DNA of 64,000 bases, taken from positions 27,454 through 91,453 of the forward strand of contig JAUIGR010000008.1 of NCBI GenBank assembly GCA_030430025.1, in the 5' to 3' direction. This document shows, piece after piece, positions 37,018 through 45,374 of this stretch. The notes beneath the pieces were generated by a model. The model saw only the letters and a program-made list of their open reading frames with translations. It had not been told where the DNA came from and did not search any database. The translations under genes and the position numbers were made by a program. The DNA is from Gammaproteobacteria bacterium (GTDB taxonomy: Bacteria > Pseudomonadota > Gammaproteobacteria > Xanthomonadales > Marinicellaceae). Within the stretch, counting starts at the first letter, position 1. Each line of letters starts with the position of its first letter.

Positions 37018-37809
37018 ATGGATAAAGAAACAGTCGCTATATATTGGGACTTTGAAAACATACACGCAAGCCTGTTTGATACAGAGAAAGGGCTTGGTTC
37101 ATACGGAAAACCACAAAATAGAGGAAAGCAACAAAATGCATTGGTCAACGTTCAAGCACTTTATGATTTTGCTGCCACATATGGAACAATTGCTATCAAT
37201 AAGGCATATTGCAATTGGCAATGGTATTCAAAATATAGATTCCCTTTACTTAAGTGCGCAGTAGAGCTTATACAAATATTTCCAGCTGGAGCATCTGCAA
37301 AAAATGGTGCTGATATTAAGTTATCTTTGGACGCTGTGGAAGATATTCTTCGATTTTCTCATATAACTTCAATTGTCGTCATTGGGGGTGATAGCGACTT
37401 CATTCCACTCGCACAAAAGATAAAAGCAGCAGGTAGAGATTTGATAGGAATTGGATGTAAATCTTCCACAAATCAGCATTGGGCAAACAGTTGCTCAGAT
37501 TTTAAATATTACGAGGCACTAGTCATAGATGACCTGAACGAAGATATTGCTGTAAGTACAGAAGAATCAGAATTGATCCAGATAAAAAATCCTGTCAATT
37601 TAATTTCAAAAGCTATCCGTCAAGAAACAAAAAGAACTGGAGATGAATGGGTCGTAAAAGCAGCAATAAGACCAATTGTTAAACGGCTTGACCCAACATT
37701 TGATGAATCAAACTATAAATGTAAAACTTTCTCCGAACTATTAAAAAAACACCCTGAAACATTCAAAATTAAATCAGGAAAGCATGATCATATGATATCT
37801 TTAAGATGA
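37018..37809 (+). CDS. NYN-domain (LabA/DUF88) protein with C-terminal OST-HTH/LOTUS domain
   Basis: The 263-residue protein has an N-terminal NYN (PIN-like) nuclease fold at ~1-165. Acidic metal-ligand candidates are in VAIYWDFENIHAS, NGADIKLSLDAVEDIL and VVIGGDSDFIPLAQKI. A winged-helix OST-HTH/LOTUS domain (~190-260, LISKAIRQETKRTGDEWV, YKCKTFSELLKKHPETFKI) follows and probably binds RNA. Start at 37018 was chosen because an earlier in-frame start at 36928 lies inside the palindromic element and adds residues before the domain. NYN-LOTUS proteins are inferred RNases; the target is unknown. It is convergent with tRNA-Val. Confidence 0.85.
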   Translation: MDKETVAIYWDFENIHASLFDTEKGLGSYGKPQNRGKQQNALVNVQALYDFAATYGTIAINKAYCNWQWYSKYRFPLLKCAVELIQIFPAGASAKNGADIKLSLDAVEDILRFSHITSIVVIGGDSDFIPLAQKIKAAGRDLIGIGCKSSTNQHWANSCSDFKYYEALVIDDLNEDIAVSTEESELIQIKNPVNLISKAIRQETKRTGDEWVVKAAIRPIVKRLDPTFDESNYKCKTFSELLKKHPETFKIKSGKHDHMISLR

Positions 37810-37831
37810 TTATAAACAAATAGAATTGTCA

Positions 37832-37906
37832 TGGTGGGCACGACTGGGATTGAACCAGTGACCCCTTCGATGTCAACGAAGTGCTCTCCCGCTGAGCTAC
37901 GCGCCC
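37832..37906 (-). tRNA. tRNA-Val (anticodon GAC)
   Basis: It folds as a standard 75-base cloverleaf with encoded CCA: acceptor GGGCGCG/CGTGCCC, D-stem GCTC/GAGC, anticodon stem CTTCG/CGAAG with loop TTGACAT, and T-arm ACTGG-TTCAATC-CCAGT. GAC reads GUC and GUU. It lies between the NYN gene (convergent) and a hairpin at 37919-37946. No promoter is visible in the 13-base gap. Confidence 0.97.
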
Positions 37907-37918
37907 CAAGACCTGAAG

Positions 37919-37946
37919 AAAACGGCACCTTTAAGTGGTGCCGTTT
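37919..37946. terminator. Bidirectional terminator between tRNA-Val and the PDZ gene
   Basis: ACGGCACC (37922-37929) pairs perfectly with GGTGCCGT (37937-37944) within AAAACGG...CCGTTTT, so T runs occur on both strands. It suits termination of the minus-strand sigma/PDZ operon and of plus-strand NYN transcripts. Confidence 0.85.
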
Positions 37947-37997
37947 TACAAAGAGGCTGGTATTCTATCAAATCTTTTTTTCAGAACACAAGACGTT

Positions 37998-39248
37998 TTA
38001 TGATTCTAAATATAATTTTTCCTTGTCTCGGTAGATTTCAATTTCTACTTGACTACCTTCTTCAAGTGATGACAGTTTTTTTACCACATCTTTTGGCGAG
38101 TTAACAACTTCACCGTTGATCGCTTGAATGACATCTCCATCTTTCAGGCCCAAACGATTATCAACATCAACTTCCAGAACCAAAACACCAGCCTCCACAC
38201 CAAAGTATTTACCTAATTCTTTGGTCACCGTAGAAAAGTGATGTTGCTTGCCCAGCCATTGATTCATTTTCCCTCCTGAGAAAAAATAAGTGTCAGTATC
38301 ACCAGCTGTCATCACATGCACCTCATGATCACCAAAACCTTCAGGGAGGCCTTCCATAATGTTTTCAATAACGATTTGTCCATCTTTGCTAATCCATTGA
38401 TGCACATTATTTTTCAATATATCTGGTGAATCAACCAAACGCGCTTCTACATCTAAATCCATAACGTCACCATCACGATCAATGGTAACCACACTTACAT
38501 CACCTTCATTCATGTCACGTTTGGTAAATTGATTTAAACCCAACCCACCTTGTTTAGTGGCCTCACCATCAATCGCTGTGATTAAATCACCTGCCTGTAG
38601 ACCAGCAACATCGGCACCACTGCCATCAACTACAGAAATCACTTTCCAACCACCCTCTTCAACCGATGCCATAAACCCTAACCGAGGCTTGTTATGCTCT
38701 AGAGAGGTCACCCTTTTATCCAATTTGATGATTTTTTTGTGTACCTCACCATCAGCAGCATCAATACCATGCTTAAGCATCAAATCATCAATCAATTGAT
38801 CCAAATCAACATCATCACTGACATCAAAAGTTTCTTCTATGATTTCTACCTCACCGTCATCATCCTTCTTGATGAAGACCTTAGCGACACCATTTTCTAT
38901 ATCCACATTCACATCGTTACTTTTTTGAACCCACATCATTTTGTGATCACCAGTAGTACTCACTTCAGCCCCATCAAGCACCATAACTTTTTTAGTTACC
39001 TTGGCCCCATCTTCGCCTAATTCAATACCATGAGCCACCATCAGTTCGTCAATTTTTTTTTGTAGGTCTGTACCTTCTGATAGGTCAATGGTTTCACTGA
39101 TTTTTGACACATCACCATTGTCGTTTTTGACAATCATGACATGCGCTTGACCCTCTTCGGCATTAACATCTACATCCACCGTTTGTTCTGCTGCCATCAC
39201 ATGCGTGCTCAGCAAACTGGCAGTTATTAAACTTTTTAATTTCATCAC
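37998..39248 (-). CDS. Exported acidic protein with two PDZ domains
   Basis: The 416-residue protein has a signal peptide (KSLITASLLSTHVMA). Residues ~22-95 and ~108-178 are two related acidic modules (VDVDVNAEEGQAHVMIVKND and VNVDIENGVAKVFIKKDDD, each followed by a Leu-rich helix ending MVAHGI or MLKHGI). PDZ1 lies at ~187-275 (GADVAGLQAGDLITAIDGE) and PDZ2 at ~345-415 (RLGLKDGDVIQAINGEVVN). There is no protease triad, so it is not a DegP. It is the last gene of the ECF sigma operon, 7 bases after the anti-sigma-like gene. A periplasmic sensor or scaffold role is inferred. Confidence 0.83.
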   Translation of the reverse strand: MMKLKSLITASLLSTHVMAAEQTVDVDVNAEEGQAHVMIVKNDNGDVSKISETIDLSEGTDLQKKIDELMVAHGIELGEDGAKVTKKVMVLDGAEVSTTGDHKMMWVQKSNDVNVDIENGVAKVFIKKDDDGEVEIIEETFDVSDDVDLDQLIDDLMLKHGIDAADGEVHKKIIKLDKRVTSLEHNKPRLGFMASVEEGGWKVISVVDGSGADVAGLQAGDLITAIDGEATKQGGLGLNQFTKRDMNEGDVSVVTIDRDGDVMDLDVEARLVDSPDILKNNVHQWISKDGQIVIENIMEGLPEGFGDHEVHVMTAGDTDTYFFSGGKMNQWLGKQHHFSTVTKELGKYFGVEAGVLVLEVDVDNRLGLKDGDVIQAINGEVVNSPKDVVKKLSSLEEGSQVEIEIYRDKEKLYLES

Positions 39249-39255
39249 ATCTCTC

Positions 39256-39732
39256 CTAAATCAAAGGTTGTTCACTTTCGGCTTGGGGCTTCATTTTGTT
39301 TTGTAAAGCCACCAAATCATCCAAGACATCTAACTTGGCATTCAAGAGCGCCAGCGTCTGCTGCTCATCAGTGCTTTGCGCAATGTTGGTATTGAGCTGT
39401 ACCAACCAGTTTTCCATAGAAATCATTTTTTCCAACAATTCAGAACCAGGCCCTGAGTGTTTGACAGATTGACTTAACACCGCCATTTCTATCGTATTAA
39501 CTTTTTTAATCAGCAGATCCATCTGACCATCTGATGATGGTTGAATTTGGGGGAACAATAACCAGGCTCCAACCATCAAAATCATCATTGCCGCCATAGG
39601 CAACCACAGATTGTGCTTTCGACGTTCATGAGCCAAATCATCCATAATCGCATCGAATCGCTCCTCGGGTGGATCCAACAAAACAGATGACTGTAATGTT
39701 TGACTGATTTCATTCATGTCGCTGTTGACCAT
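39256..39732 (-). CDS. Single-pass membrane anti-sigma-like protein
   Basis: The 158-residue protein has a cytoplasmic part at ~1-65 (DPPEERFDAIMDDLAHERRK), one transmembrane helix at ~70-90 (LWLPMAAMMILMVGAWLLF), and a periplasmic Gln/Leu-rich coiled coil at ~100-155. This is the topology of anti-sigma factors, but no zinc anti-sigma motif is seen. Start at 39732 (second of two ATGs) was chosen: GGAG lies 7 bases upstream. It overlaps the sigma gene by 23 bases, consistent with coupled 1:1 synthesis. The role is inferred from position and topology. Confidence 0.65.
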   Translation of the reverse strand: MVNSDMNEISQTLQSSVLLDPPEERFDAIMDDLAHERRKHNLWLPMAAMMILMVGAWLLFPQIQPSSDGQMDLLIKKVNTIEMAVLSQSVKHSGPGSELLEKMISMENWLVQLNTNIAQSTDEQQTLALLNAKLDVLDDLVALQNKMKPQAESEQPLI

Positions 39733-40273
39733 CATTGTGCTCCTGACTGGCCAACCAATTGGCCATGATTTTTTTGCTTCTAGATAATTGTGACTTGGAA
39801 AAACTGACCGACATCTTATAAAGGTCAGCAATTTCCTGATGGCTTAACCCTTCTACCTCATATAGCCACAAAACAGTTCGAGACAGCGAAGGTAATTTTG
39901 CCAATATGGTATTGAGATCATGACTGACTTCAATAATCGAATCTTCTGCATCAGAAATGACATGTTCAGTCTCCAACATGATCCTGCTGTGGTTGGCATT
40001 TTTCTTTAATTGACTAAGTGAGTGGTTAATCACAATCTTTCTTAACCAATATCCAAAAGCTACATCTCCCGACCATTGTTTTATATAATTAAAAGCCGAT
40101 ACAAAACTGTTTTGCATCACATCTAAAGCATCTTCCCGGTTTTGTAACATTCTGTATGCCAGGTTATATACGGGTGATTTGAATTGATCGTAAATATTTC
40201 GATAAGCCACCTGTCGCCCTTTAAGCGCTGCTTTATGTGTGACTTCATCTATATTGCTACTGAAATGGCTCAC
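39710..40273 (-). CDS. ECF-type RNA polymerase sigma factor
   Basis: The 187-residue protein has region 2 at ~20-90 (RQVAYRNIYDQFKSPVYNLA, NREDALDVMQNSFVSAF, GYWLRKIVINHSLSQLKK) and region 4 at ~120-175 (LSRTVLWLYEVEGLSHQEIA, SVSFSKSQLSRSKKIM). Region 1.1 and region 3 are absent, as in group 4 sigmas. It is the first gene of a three-gene operon with the membrane anti-sigma-like protein and the double-PDZ protein. This suggests an envelope-stress circuit, possibly autoregulated. The exact ECF group was not determined. Confidence 0.92.
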   Translation of the reverse strand: MSHFSSNIDEVTHKAALKGRQVAYRNIYDQFKSPVYNLAYRMLQNREDALDVMQNSFVSAFNYIKQWSGDVAFGYWLRKIVINHSLSQLKKNANHSRIMLETEHVISDAEDSIIEVSHDLNTILAKLPSLSRTVLWLYEVEGLSHQEIADLYKMSVSFSKSQLSRSKKIMANWLASQEHNDGQQRHE

Positions 40274-40330
40274 GTCTCTTTTTCTTTAGTTTTAATACAT
40301 AAGAGTGTCAATAAACAAAAAGGGTCGCAA

Positions 40331-41407
40331 TCAAATTAAAAATTTTGATATTCTTTTAATAAACTGTTCTGAATCAAATGCTTTTGCTCTTTTTTCACAA
40401 GCGGTTCGCATAGTACTGGCAGTGGTCGCATCAAGTTTGTTAACCGCTGTGATGATTTGTTGAGATAAGTCACCACCAACATAAAATCCAGTTTCTCTAT
40501 CAACCACTGTTTCTAGCGGCCCACCATGATCAGAGCAAATCACTGGCTTACCTGCAGCCATCGATTCCACTGGGCTCATGCCAAAATCTTCATCCTCTGG
40601 CACATAAATAGTGGCAATACAATAACCAATCAAGTCAAGCATTTTTCGCTCAGAAAGCCAACCAGTGAAGATGATGTTATCGTATCCTAATGCCAACTGT
40701 TGCAACTGATTGGCTTGATCTCCACCAGAAGCAATGATCAATTTCTTATCTGGCATCTCTTTGAAAGCATTGATAATGGCATCAACACGTTTTAGACCAT
40801 CCAGCCTGGCCGTTGATAAATAATAATCGCCTGTTCCAAGCCACCTAAAATATTTGGTATCACACGGTGGATGAATAACATGAGCATCAACACCCAAGTA
40901 TGTTTTGATTCTCTGTCTAACATATTCAGCATTAGTGAATACTACATCCATTCCTCTAACAGCTTGTTCATATTGTGGCCGAAACCAAGCATTCAACAAC
41001 GTGAAAGCACTTCTTGCAGGCCAAGACAGCTTCGAGGCATAGTAGTCCTTCTTATCATAAATAAATCGAGGGGGCGTATGACAATAAAATAAATGTTGAG
41101 TCGCCTTGATCGTTCCTCTCGCCAACGGTGAAGCGACACCAGAATAGATAACATTATCATAAAACTGATTGAGTTTAATTTTTTTAAAGGCTTGAGCCAA
41201 TCGCCAAGTTTTAATACCATGAATTCGATTTAATGCATTGAGGTTAGTCACTTTTCCTGTCAACTCAGATATATCAAAACCGTCCTTACCCAAATGCCCC
41301 GTAATCAAATCGGCATCCAAACTATCACATAAGATTTTAACTAATCGTTCACCTCCACCTTTGATGGTAAACAAGTCATGCAATGTCAAAACTGAACCAA
41401 AACCCAT
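40331..41407 (-). CDS. GT4-type glycosyltransferase (GT-B fold)
   Basis: The 358-residue glycosyltransferase probably acts on a surface polysaccharide or glycolipid. The N-terminal half opens with SVLTLHDLFTIKGGGERL, where GGGERL is the acceptor-side loop. The C-terminal half has YLSTARLDGLKRVDAIINAF and the GT4 nucleotide-sugar motif EDEDFGMSPVESMAAGKPVI with E-x7-E. Start at 41407 is a choice by homology style; an ATG at 41494 would overlap the divergent neighbour. No clear Shine-Dalgarno was seen, so the start is uncertain. Confidence 0.85.
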   Translation of the reverse strand: MGFGSVLTLHDLFTIKGGGERLVKILCDSLDADLITGHLGKDGFDISELTGKVTNLNALNRIHGIKTWRLAQAFKKIKLNQFYDNVIYSGVASPLARGTIKATQHLFYCHTPPRFIYDKKDYYASKLSWPARSAFTLLNAWFRPQYEQAVRGMDVVFTNAEYVRQRIKTYLGVDAHVIHPPCDTKYFRWLGTGDYYLSTARLDGLKRVDAIINAFKEMPDKKLIIASGGDQANQLQQLALGYDNIIFTGWLSERKMLDLIGYCIATIYVPEDEDFGMSPVESMAAGKPVICSDHGGPLETVVDRETGFYVGGDLSQQIITAVNKLDATTASTMRTACEKRAKAFDSEQFIKRISKFLI

Positions 41408-41484
41408 AAAATAAAAACAATCGATTGAGAAATTAACCGTGATGGTATATAAAGGCTGCCTTATTTTAAACCAACCCATGGTAT

Positions 41485-42159
41485 ATGAAGACATTAATTG
41501 TCATTCCAGCGTTCAATGAAGCTGAAAACCTTAAACAACTACTGCCAGAACTGAAACAAAAAGCCAATGAAATTCTTATAGTCAATGATTTCAGCAGTGA
41601 TGATACTGCCCAAATCGCACATTCTATGGGTGTGTCCTGTCTTACACTACCCGATCAATTGGGCGCTTGGGGCGCTACACAGACTGGTATCAGGTATGCA
41701 CTTTCTCGAGGATATGACCAGGTCATCACCATGGATGCTGATGGACAACATTTACCAGAAGAACTGATCACATTGTATAACCATAAAACACAGGACAGTC
41801 ATGTGATCATTGGCACGTTTCCCCAAAGGTTGAGCTATCTAAAAAAAATGGCTTGGCGCTTTTTTAAAATATTAACACAAATTAAAATCCAAGACTTAAC
41901 CTCTGGTTTTCGGCTCTATGACAAACAAGCCATGACTATCCTTGCTGGTAAAGAAGCCAGTCTGCTAGACTATCAGGATGTCGGAGTATTGCTACTATTA
42001 TTGCGTTCTGGCTTAACCATCGAAGAAGTTCCTGTTAAAATGGAACATAGGAATGATGGCAAATCACGAGTTTTCAGCTCTTGGTTGGTGGTCATGAAGT
42101 ATATGATTCAAACAACCACACTGTGTCTTGCCAATTTTGGAGTCAAAAAATCGACATGA
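41485..42159 (+). CDS. GT2-family glycosyltransferase (polyprenyl-phosphate hexose synthase-like)
   Basis: The 224-residue GT-A enzyme starts TLIVIPAFNEAENLKQLLPEL. It has ILIVNDFSSDDTA and the metal/donor motif ITMDADGQHLPEEL, then TSGFRLYDKQAM and VPVKMEHRNDGKSR. This matches dolichol/undecaprenyl-phosphate mannose or glucose synthase relatives but lacks C-terminal membrane helices. It is followed at an ATGA overlap by a DUF2304 membrane protein, a common partner of these GT2 enzymes, which may anchor it. Confidence 0.9.
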   Translation: MKTLIVIPAFNEAENLKQLLPELKQKANEILIVNDFSSDDTAQIAHSMGVSCLTLPDQLGAWGATQTGIRYALSRGYDQVITMDADGQHLPEELITLYNHKTQDSHVIIGTFPQRLSYLKKMAWRFFKILTQIKIQDLTSGFRLYDKQAMTILAGKEASLLDYQDVGVLLLLLRSGLTIEEVPVKMEHRNDGKSRVFSSWLVVMKYMIQTTTLCLANFGVKKST

Positions 42160-42500
42160 CAAACATTGTGATTCTGGTGATTGGCGCATTGATGTCTCTC
42201 ACTATTTTTTATTTAGTCAGAAAAGATAAAATGCACGGACCTTTCGCTACCTGGTGGCTATTGGTAGCGTTAGCGACTATTTTACTTTCTGCTTTTCCTC
42301 AGTGGGTTGATAGTATTGCTATACAGTTGGGCATTGTTTATCCACCCACATTGATTTTAGTCTTAGCCGTAGGACTGATATTAATTAAAATGCTGACCAT
42401 GGATATGGCGCTCACCCGAAAAGAAAGAAAAATACGCCGACTAACTCAACGCATGGCTATTCTAGAAAATAAATTGGATGAGTTCATCAACCGAAAATGA
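42156..42500 (+). CDS. DUF2304 small membrane protein
   Basis: The 114-residue protein has three hydrophobic segments (VILVIGALMSLTIFYLV, WWLLVALATILLSAFP, LILVLAVGLILIKMLTM) and a basic coiled C-terminus (RKERKIRRLTQRMAILENKL). DUF2304 genes regularly follow GT2 polyprenyl-phosphate glycosyltransferase genes. ATG at 42156 forms a 4-base overlap with the GT2 stop; another 4-base overlap joins it to the next GT. It is probably a membrane partner of the GT2 enzyme (inference). Confidence 0.85.
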   Translation: MTNIVILVIGALMSLTIFYLVRKDKMHGPFATWWLLVALATILLSAFPQWVDSIAIQLGIVYPPTLILVLAVGLILIKMLTMDMALTRKERKIRRLTQRMAILENKLDEFINRK

Positions 42501-43645
42501 ACATCCTCCATCTTGGCAAATATTATCCACCTTACCATGGTGGTATGGAGCACTACTTAAAGGATTTAGCCGAAGCGCAAGCTCAGATGGGACATCAAGT
42601 TACTGTACTAACCCATAACCATCAGCATGGCTTGCTGACATCAAAATCATCCGAACAAAACATCAACCAAGTTAAAGTAATCAGACAAGCATCAACAAGA
42701 CCTTTTTTATTCACTCCTTTGATGCTGAGAATGCACCGTAAAATTAAACAATTACACAAAAAGAATGCCATTGACATCTTACATATCCATTGGCCCAATC
42801 CCTCTGCCCTAAGACTACTCATTCGACCATTGAATATACCCTACTACCTTCAATGGCACTCCGATATGGTTACAGAACCTTCATCTTTTTTTCTGAAATT
42901 GATTTATCATTTCATAGCACCAATAGAACAAAAACTAATTAACCGATGCGTTCTAATTCAAACCAGCAGCCCAAATTACCAAACCCGATCTTTACCTCTA
43001 CAAAAGAACAAGAAAAAAGTAAAAGTCATACCATTAGGTATTGATCCAGAAGCTATTGCCAATATCAGGACAGACATCGCATGGGCAAAGTCATTGTGGC
43101 ATCAAGACCAATTCAGAATCTTTCATCTGGGGCGAATGACACACTATAAAAATCAAAAACTATTGATAGAACTAGCAAGCAAAAATAAGCACAACCACAT
43201 CATTATTGGAGGTAATGGGGCATTATTAACATCATTACAACAACAAATCAAAAACTCGAACACAGCTGACAACGTCACACTAACTGGCGCCCTTAGTTGG
43301 CCACAGGTTCATGCCTTGTATCAAACATGTGATGTCTTCTGCTTACCATCAGACAACCGTGCCGAATCATTTGGCGTGGTGCTTTTAGAGGCCATGTGGC
43401 ACAATAAAATCATCTTGGTATCAGATACTACAGGTTCGGGTATGTCTTGGCTGGCACAAAATTACAACAAAGGTTTTGTATTCAAAAACAATGATATTGA
43501 AGATTTGATTCAAAAGCTGCATGACATTACCACTGATAAACAAAACATTCAATCACAACCCAAAGACTTCAAATATCACATTAATGACACAGCAAATGCT
43601 GTACTGAAACTATATCATTCCATAACTCAGCAGGAGAATATATGA
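42497..43645 (+). CDS. GT4-type glycosyltransferase
   Basis: The 382-residue GT-B enzyme opens with LHLGKYYPPYHGGMEHYLKD, the classic glycine-rich GT4 start. Then come LHIHWPNPSALRLL, FRIFHLGRMTHYKNQKLLI and the donor-binding DNRAESFGVVLLEAMWHNKI with E-x7-E. It probably adds a hexose to a lipid-linked or surface glycan. It is coupled at both ends by ATGA overlaps (DUF2304 upstream, M49-like peptidase downstream). The substrate is not deducible. Confidence 0.9.
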   Translation: MNILHLGKYYPPYHGGMEHYLKDLAEAQAQMGHQVTVLTHNHQHGLLTSKSSEQNINQVKVIRQASTRPFLFTPLMLRMHRKIKQLHKKNAIDILHIHWPNPSALRLLIRPLNIPYYLQWHSDMVTEPSSFFLKLIYHFIAPIEQKLINRCVLIQTSSPNYQTRSLPLQKNKKKVKVIPLGIDPEAIANIRTDIAWAKSLWHQDQFRIFHLGRMTHYKNQKLLIELASKNKHNHIIIGGNGALLTSLQQQIKNSNTADNVTLTGALSWPQVHALYQTCDVFCLPSDNRAESFGVVLLEAMWHNKIILVSDTTGSGMSWLAQNYNKGFVFKNNDIEDLIQKLHDITTDKQNIQSQPKDFKYHINDTANAVLKLYHSITQQENI

Positions 43646-45318
43646 ACACCAAACTATTGATATTAGCTTGTGCCTTGACCATCCTTAGTGCCTGTCAAAA
43701 ACAGGAAAAAACACGACAGCAGAATCAACAAACTGATGTGACTAGCGAAAAACTTTTAAAAGAAACGACCATTGATCAGATTCTCAACAAATACGCTTCT
43801 TTTGAATTGACCAGCGACCTCAGTCACTTATCTGACAATCAAAAGAAAATGATTGGCATTTTAATTAAAGCAGCGGATATCATGGATGAGCTGTTTTGGT
43901 TTCAAGCTTTTGGAAATAATAAAGACCAGTATCTAAAAAGATTGGCAAACGAAAATGCCCGTCAGGCAGTAGCTATTAACTATGGACCATGGGACAGGCT
44001 GGATGGAGATAAACCATTCATCGCTGGCCAAGCAAAAAAACCATTAGGTGCTCAATTCTACCCTGAAGATATGAAAAAGTCTGAGTTAGAAACCGTCGAT
44101 AATGACACACTGAAAGACCTTTATACATTAGTTAAGCGTGACGATTCAGGACAATTGGTTGCTGTCCCCTTTCACGAAAAGTACCAAATCCAACTCGAAC
44201 AAGCTGCTGTGTTATTAAAAAAAGCCGCTTTATTGGCCGAGGACCAAGGATTCAAAACTTATCTGAACCTGAGAGCAGATGCATTATTAAGTGATGATTT
44301 TCAAGCTTCTGACCTAGCCTGGATGGATATGAAATCAAATAAAATTGATGTTGTTATTGGCCCCATTGAAACCTATGAAGATCAACTATTTGGATACAAA
44401 GCTGCTTATGAAGCATATGTTTTGATTAAAGATTTGGCCTGGAGTAAGAAATTGGATAAATTTGCCGAATTCTTGCCACAATTACAAAAAGAACTACCTG
44501 TTGATGAAAAGTACAAAACCGAAATGCCTGGCACAGATTCTGACCTCAATGCCTATGATGCAGTCTATTATGCTGGACACAGTAATGCAGGAAGCAAAAC
44601 CATCGCCATTAATCTACCCAATGATGAATCTGTACAATTAAAAAAAGGCACACGTCGTCTGCAACTGAAAAATGTCATGAAAGCCAAGTTTGAAAAAATA
44701 TTGGTGCCCATCGCCGACCAATTGGTCACTCCTAAACAAAGAAAGCACATTACATTCAATGCATTTTTTGCCAACACCATGTTTCACGAAGTTGCTCACG
44801 GTCTGGGCATAAAAAACACCATCACTAACAAAGGCACCGTACGCACAGCCTTGAAAGAACATGCTTCATCAATTGAAGAAGGTAAAGCAGACATTCTAGG
44901 CCTATACATGGTCGAAAAATTACACAAAATGGGTGAATTACCAGATGGCGAACTCATGGATTATTACACCACTTTTATGGCTGGAATTTTCCGCTCCATC
45001 CGTTTCGGCTCAAGCTCTGCGCACGGTGTAGCCAATTTACTTCGTTTCAACTATTTTGCCAACCATGGCGCTTTCCATTATGATGAACAAACTGGTTATT
45101 ATTCAGTCAACCCAGAACAAATGACTCAAGCCATTGCCTCCTTATCTGAAAAAATATTGACTCTACAAGGCAATGGCGACTATCAGGGTGTTGGCCTATG
45201 GATGACATCAGAGGGTAAAATCACACCTCAACTAGAACGCTCCTTGAATACCATTAATAATGCAGGTATTCCAGTTGATATAGTCTTCAAACAAGGAAAA
45301 AATCTATTGAGTCTTTAA
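43642..45318 (+). CDS. Lipoprotein related to dipeptidyl-peptidase III (M49-like zinc peptidase)
   Basis: The 558-residue protein has a lipoprotein signal (LLILACALTILSAC, acylated Cys18). Zinc-site candidates are HEVAHGLG from residue 382 and EEGKAD from 412, matching the paired motifs of M49-like enzymes. It has HExxH rather than the HExxGH of classical DPP III. FEKILVPIADQLVTP and the C-terminal helical region fit the same family. The location should be periplasmic, membrane-attached. Its start overlaps the glycosyltransferase stop by 4 bases, an odd pairing for a peptidase. Activity is inferred from the motifs. Confidence 0.82.
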   Translation: MNTKLLILACALTILSACQKQEKTRQQNQQTDVTSEKLLKETTIDQILNKYASFELTSDLSHLSDNQKKMIGILIKAADIMDELFWFQAFGNNKDQYLKRLANENARQAVAINYGPWDRLDGDKPFIAGQAKKPLGAQFYPEDMKKSELETVDNDTLKDLYTLVKRDDSGQLVAVPFHEKYQIQLEQAAVLLKKAALLAEDQGFKTYLNLRADALLSDDFQASDLAWMDMKSNKIDVVIGPIETYEDQLFGYKAAYEAYVLIKDLAWSKKLDKFAEFLPQLQKELPVDEKYKTEMPGTDSDLNAYDAVYYAGHSNAGSKTIAINLPNDESVQLKKGTRRLQLKNVMKAKFEKILVPIADQLVTPKQRKHITFNAFFANTMFHEVAHGLGIKNTITNKGTVRTALKEHASSIEEGKADILGLYMVEKLHKMGELPDGELMDYYTTFMAGIFRSIRFGSSSAHGVANLLRFNYFANHGAFHYDEQTGYYSVNPEQMTQAIASLSEKILTLQGNGDYQGVGLWMTSEGKITPQLERSLNTINNAGIPVDIVFKQGKNLLSL

Positions 45319-45344
45319 AGGCATTAAATCTTATATAAGGAAAA

Positions 45345-45368
45345 GAAGCAGCTTCCAACAGCTGCTTC
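45345..45368. terminator. Terminator between convergent genes
   Basis: GAAGCAGCT and AGCTGCTTC form a perfect 9-bp stem with loop TCCAAC. Short T or A runs flank it (CTTCTTTGC on plus; CTTCTTTTCC on minus). It serves the M49-like gene and the membrane protein gene. Confidence 0.8.
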
Positions 45369-45374
45369 TTTGCT

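Noticed and set aside
41408..41494. Longer N-terminus for the glycosyltransferase at 40331-41407
   Set aside because: It would overlap the start of the divergent GT2 gene and adds residues before the typical GT4 first strand; however, no strong ribosome site supports the shorter start either.
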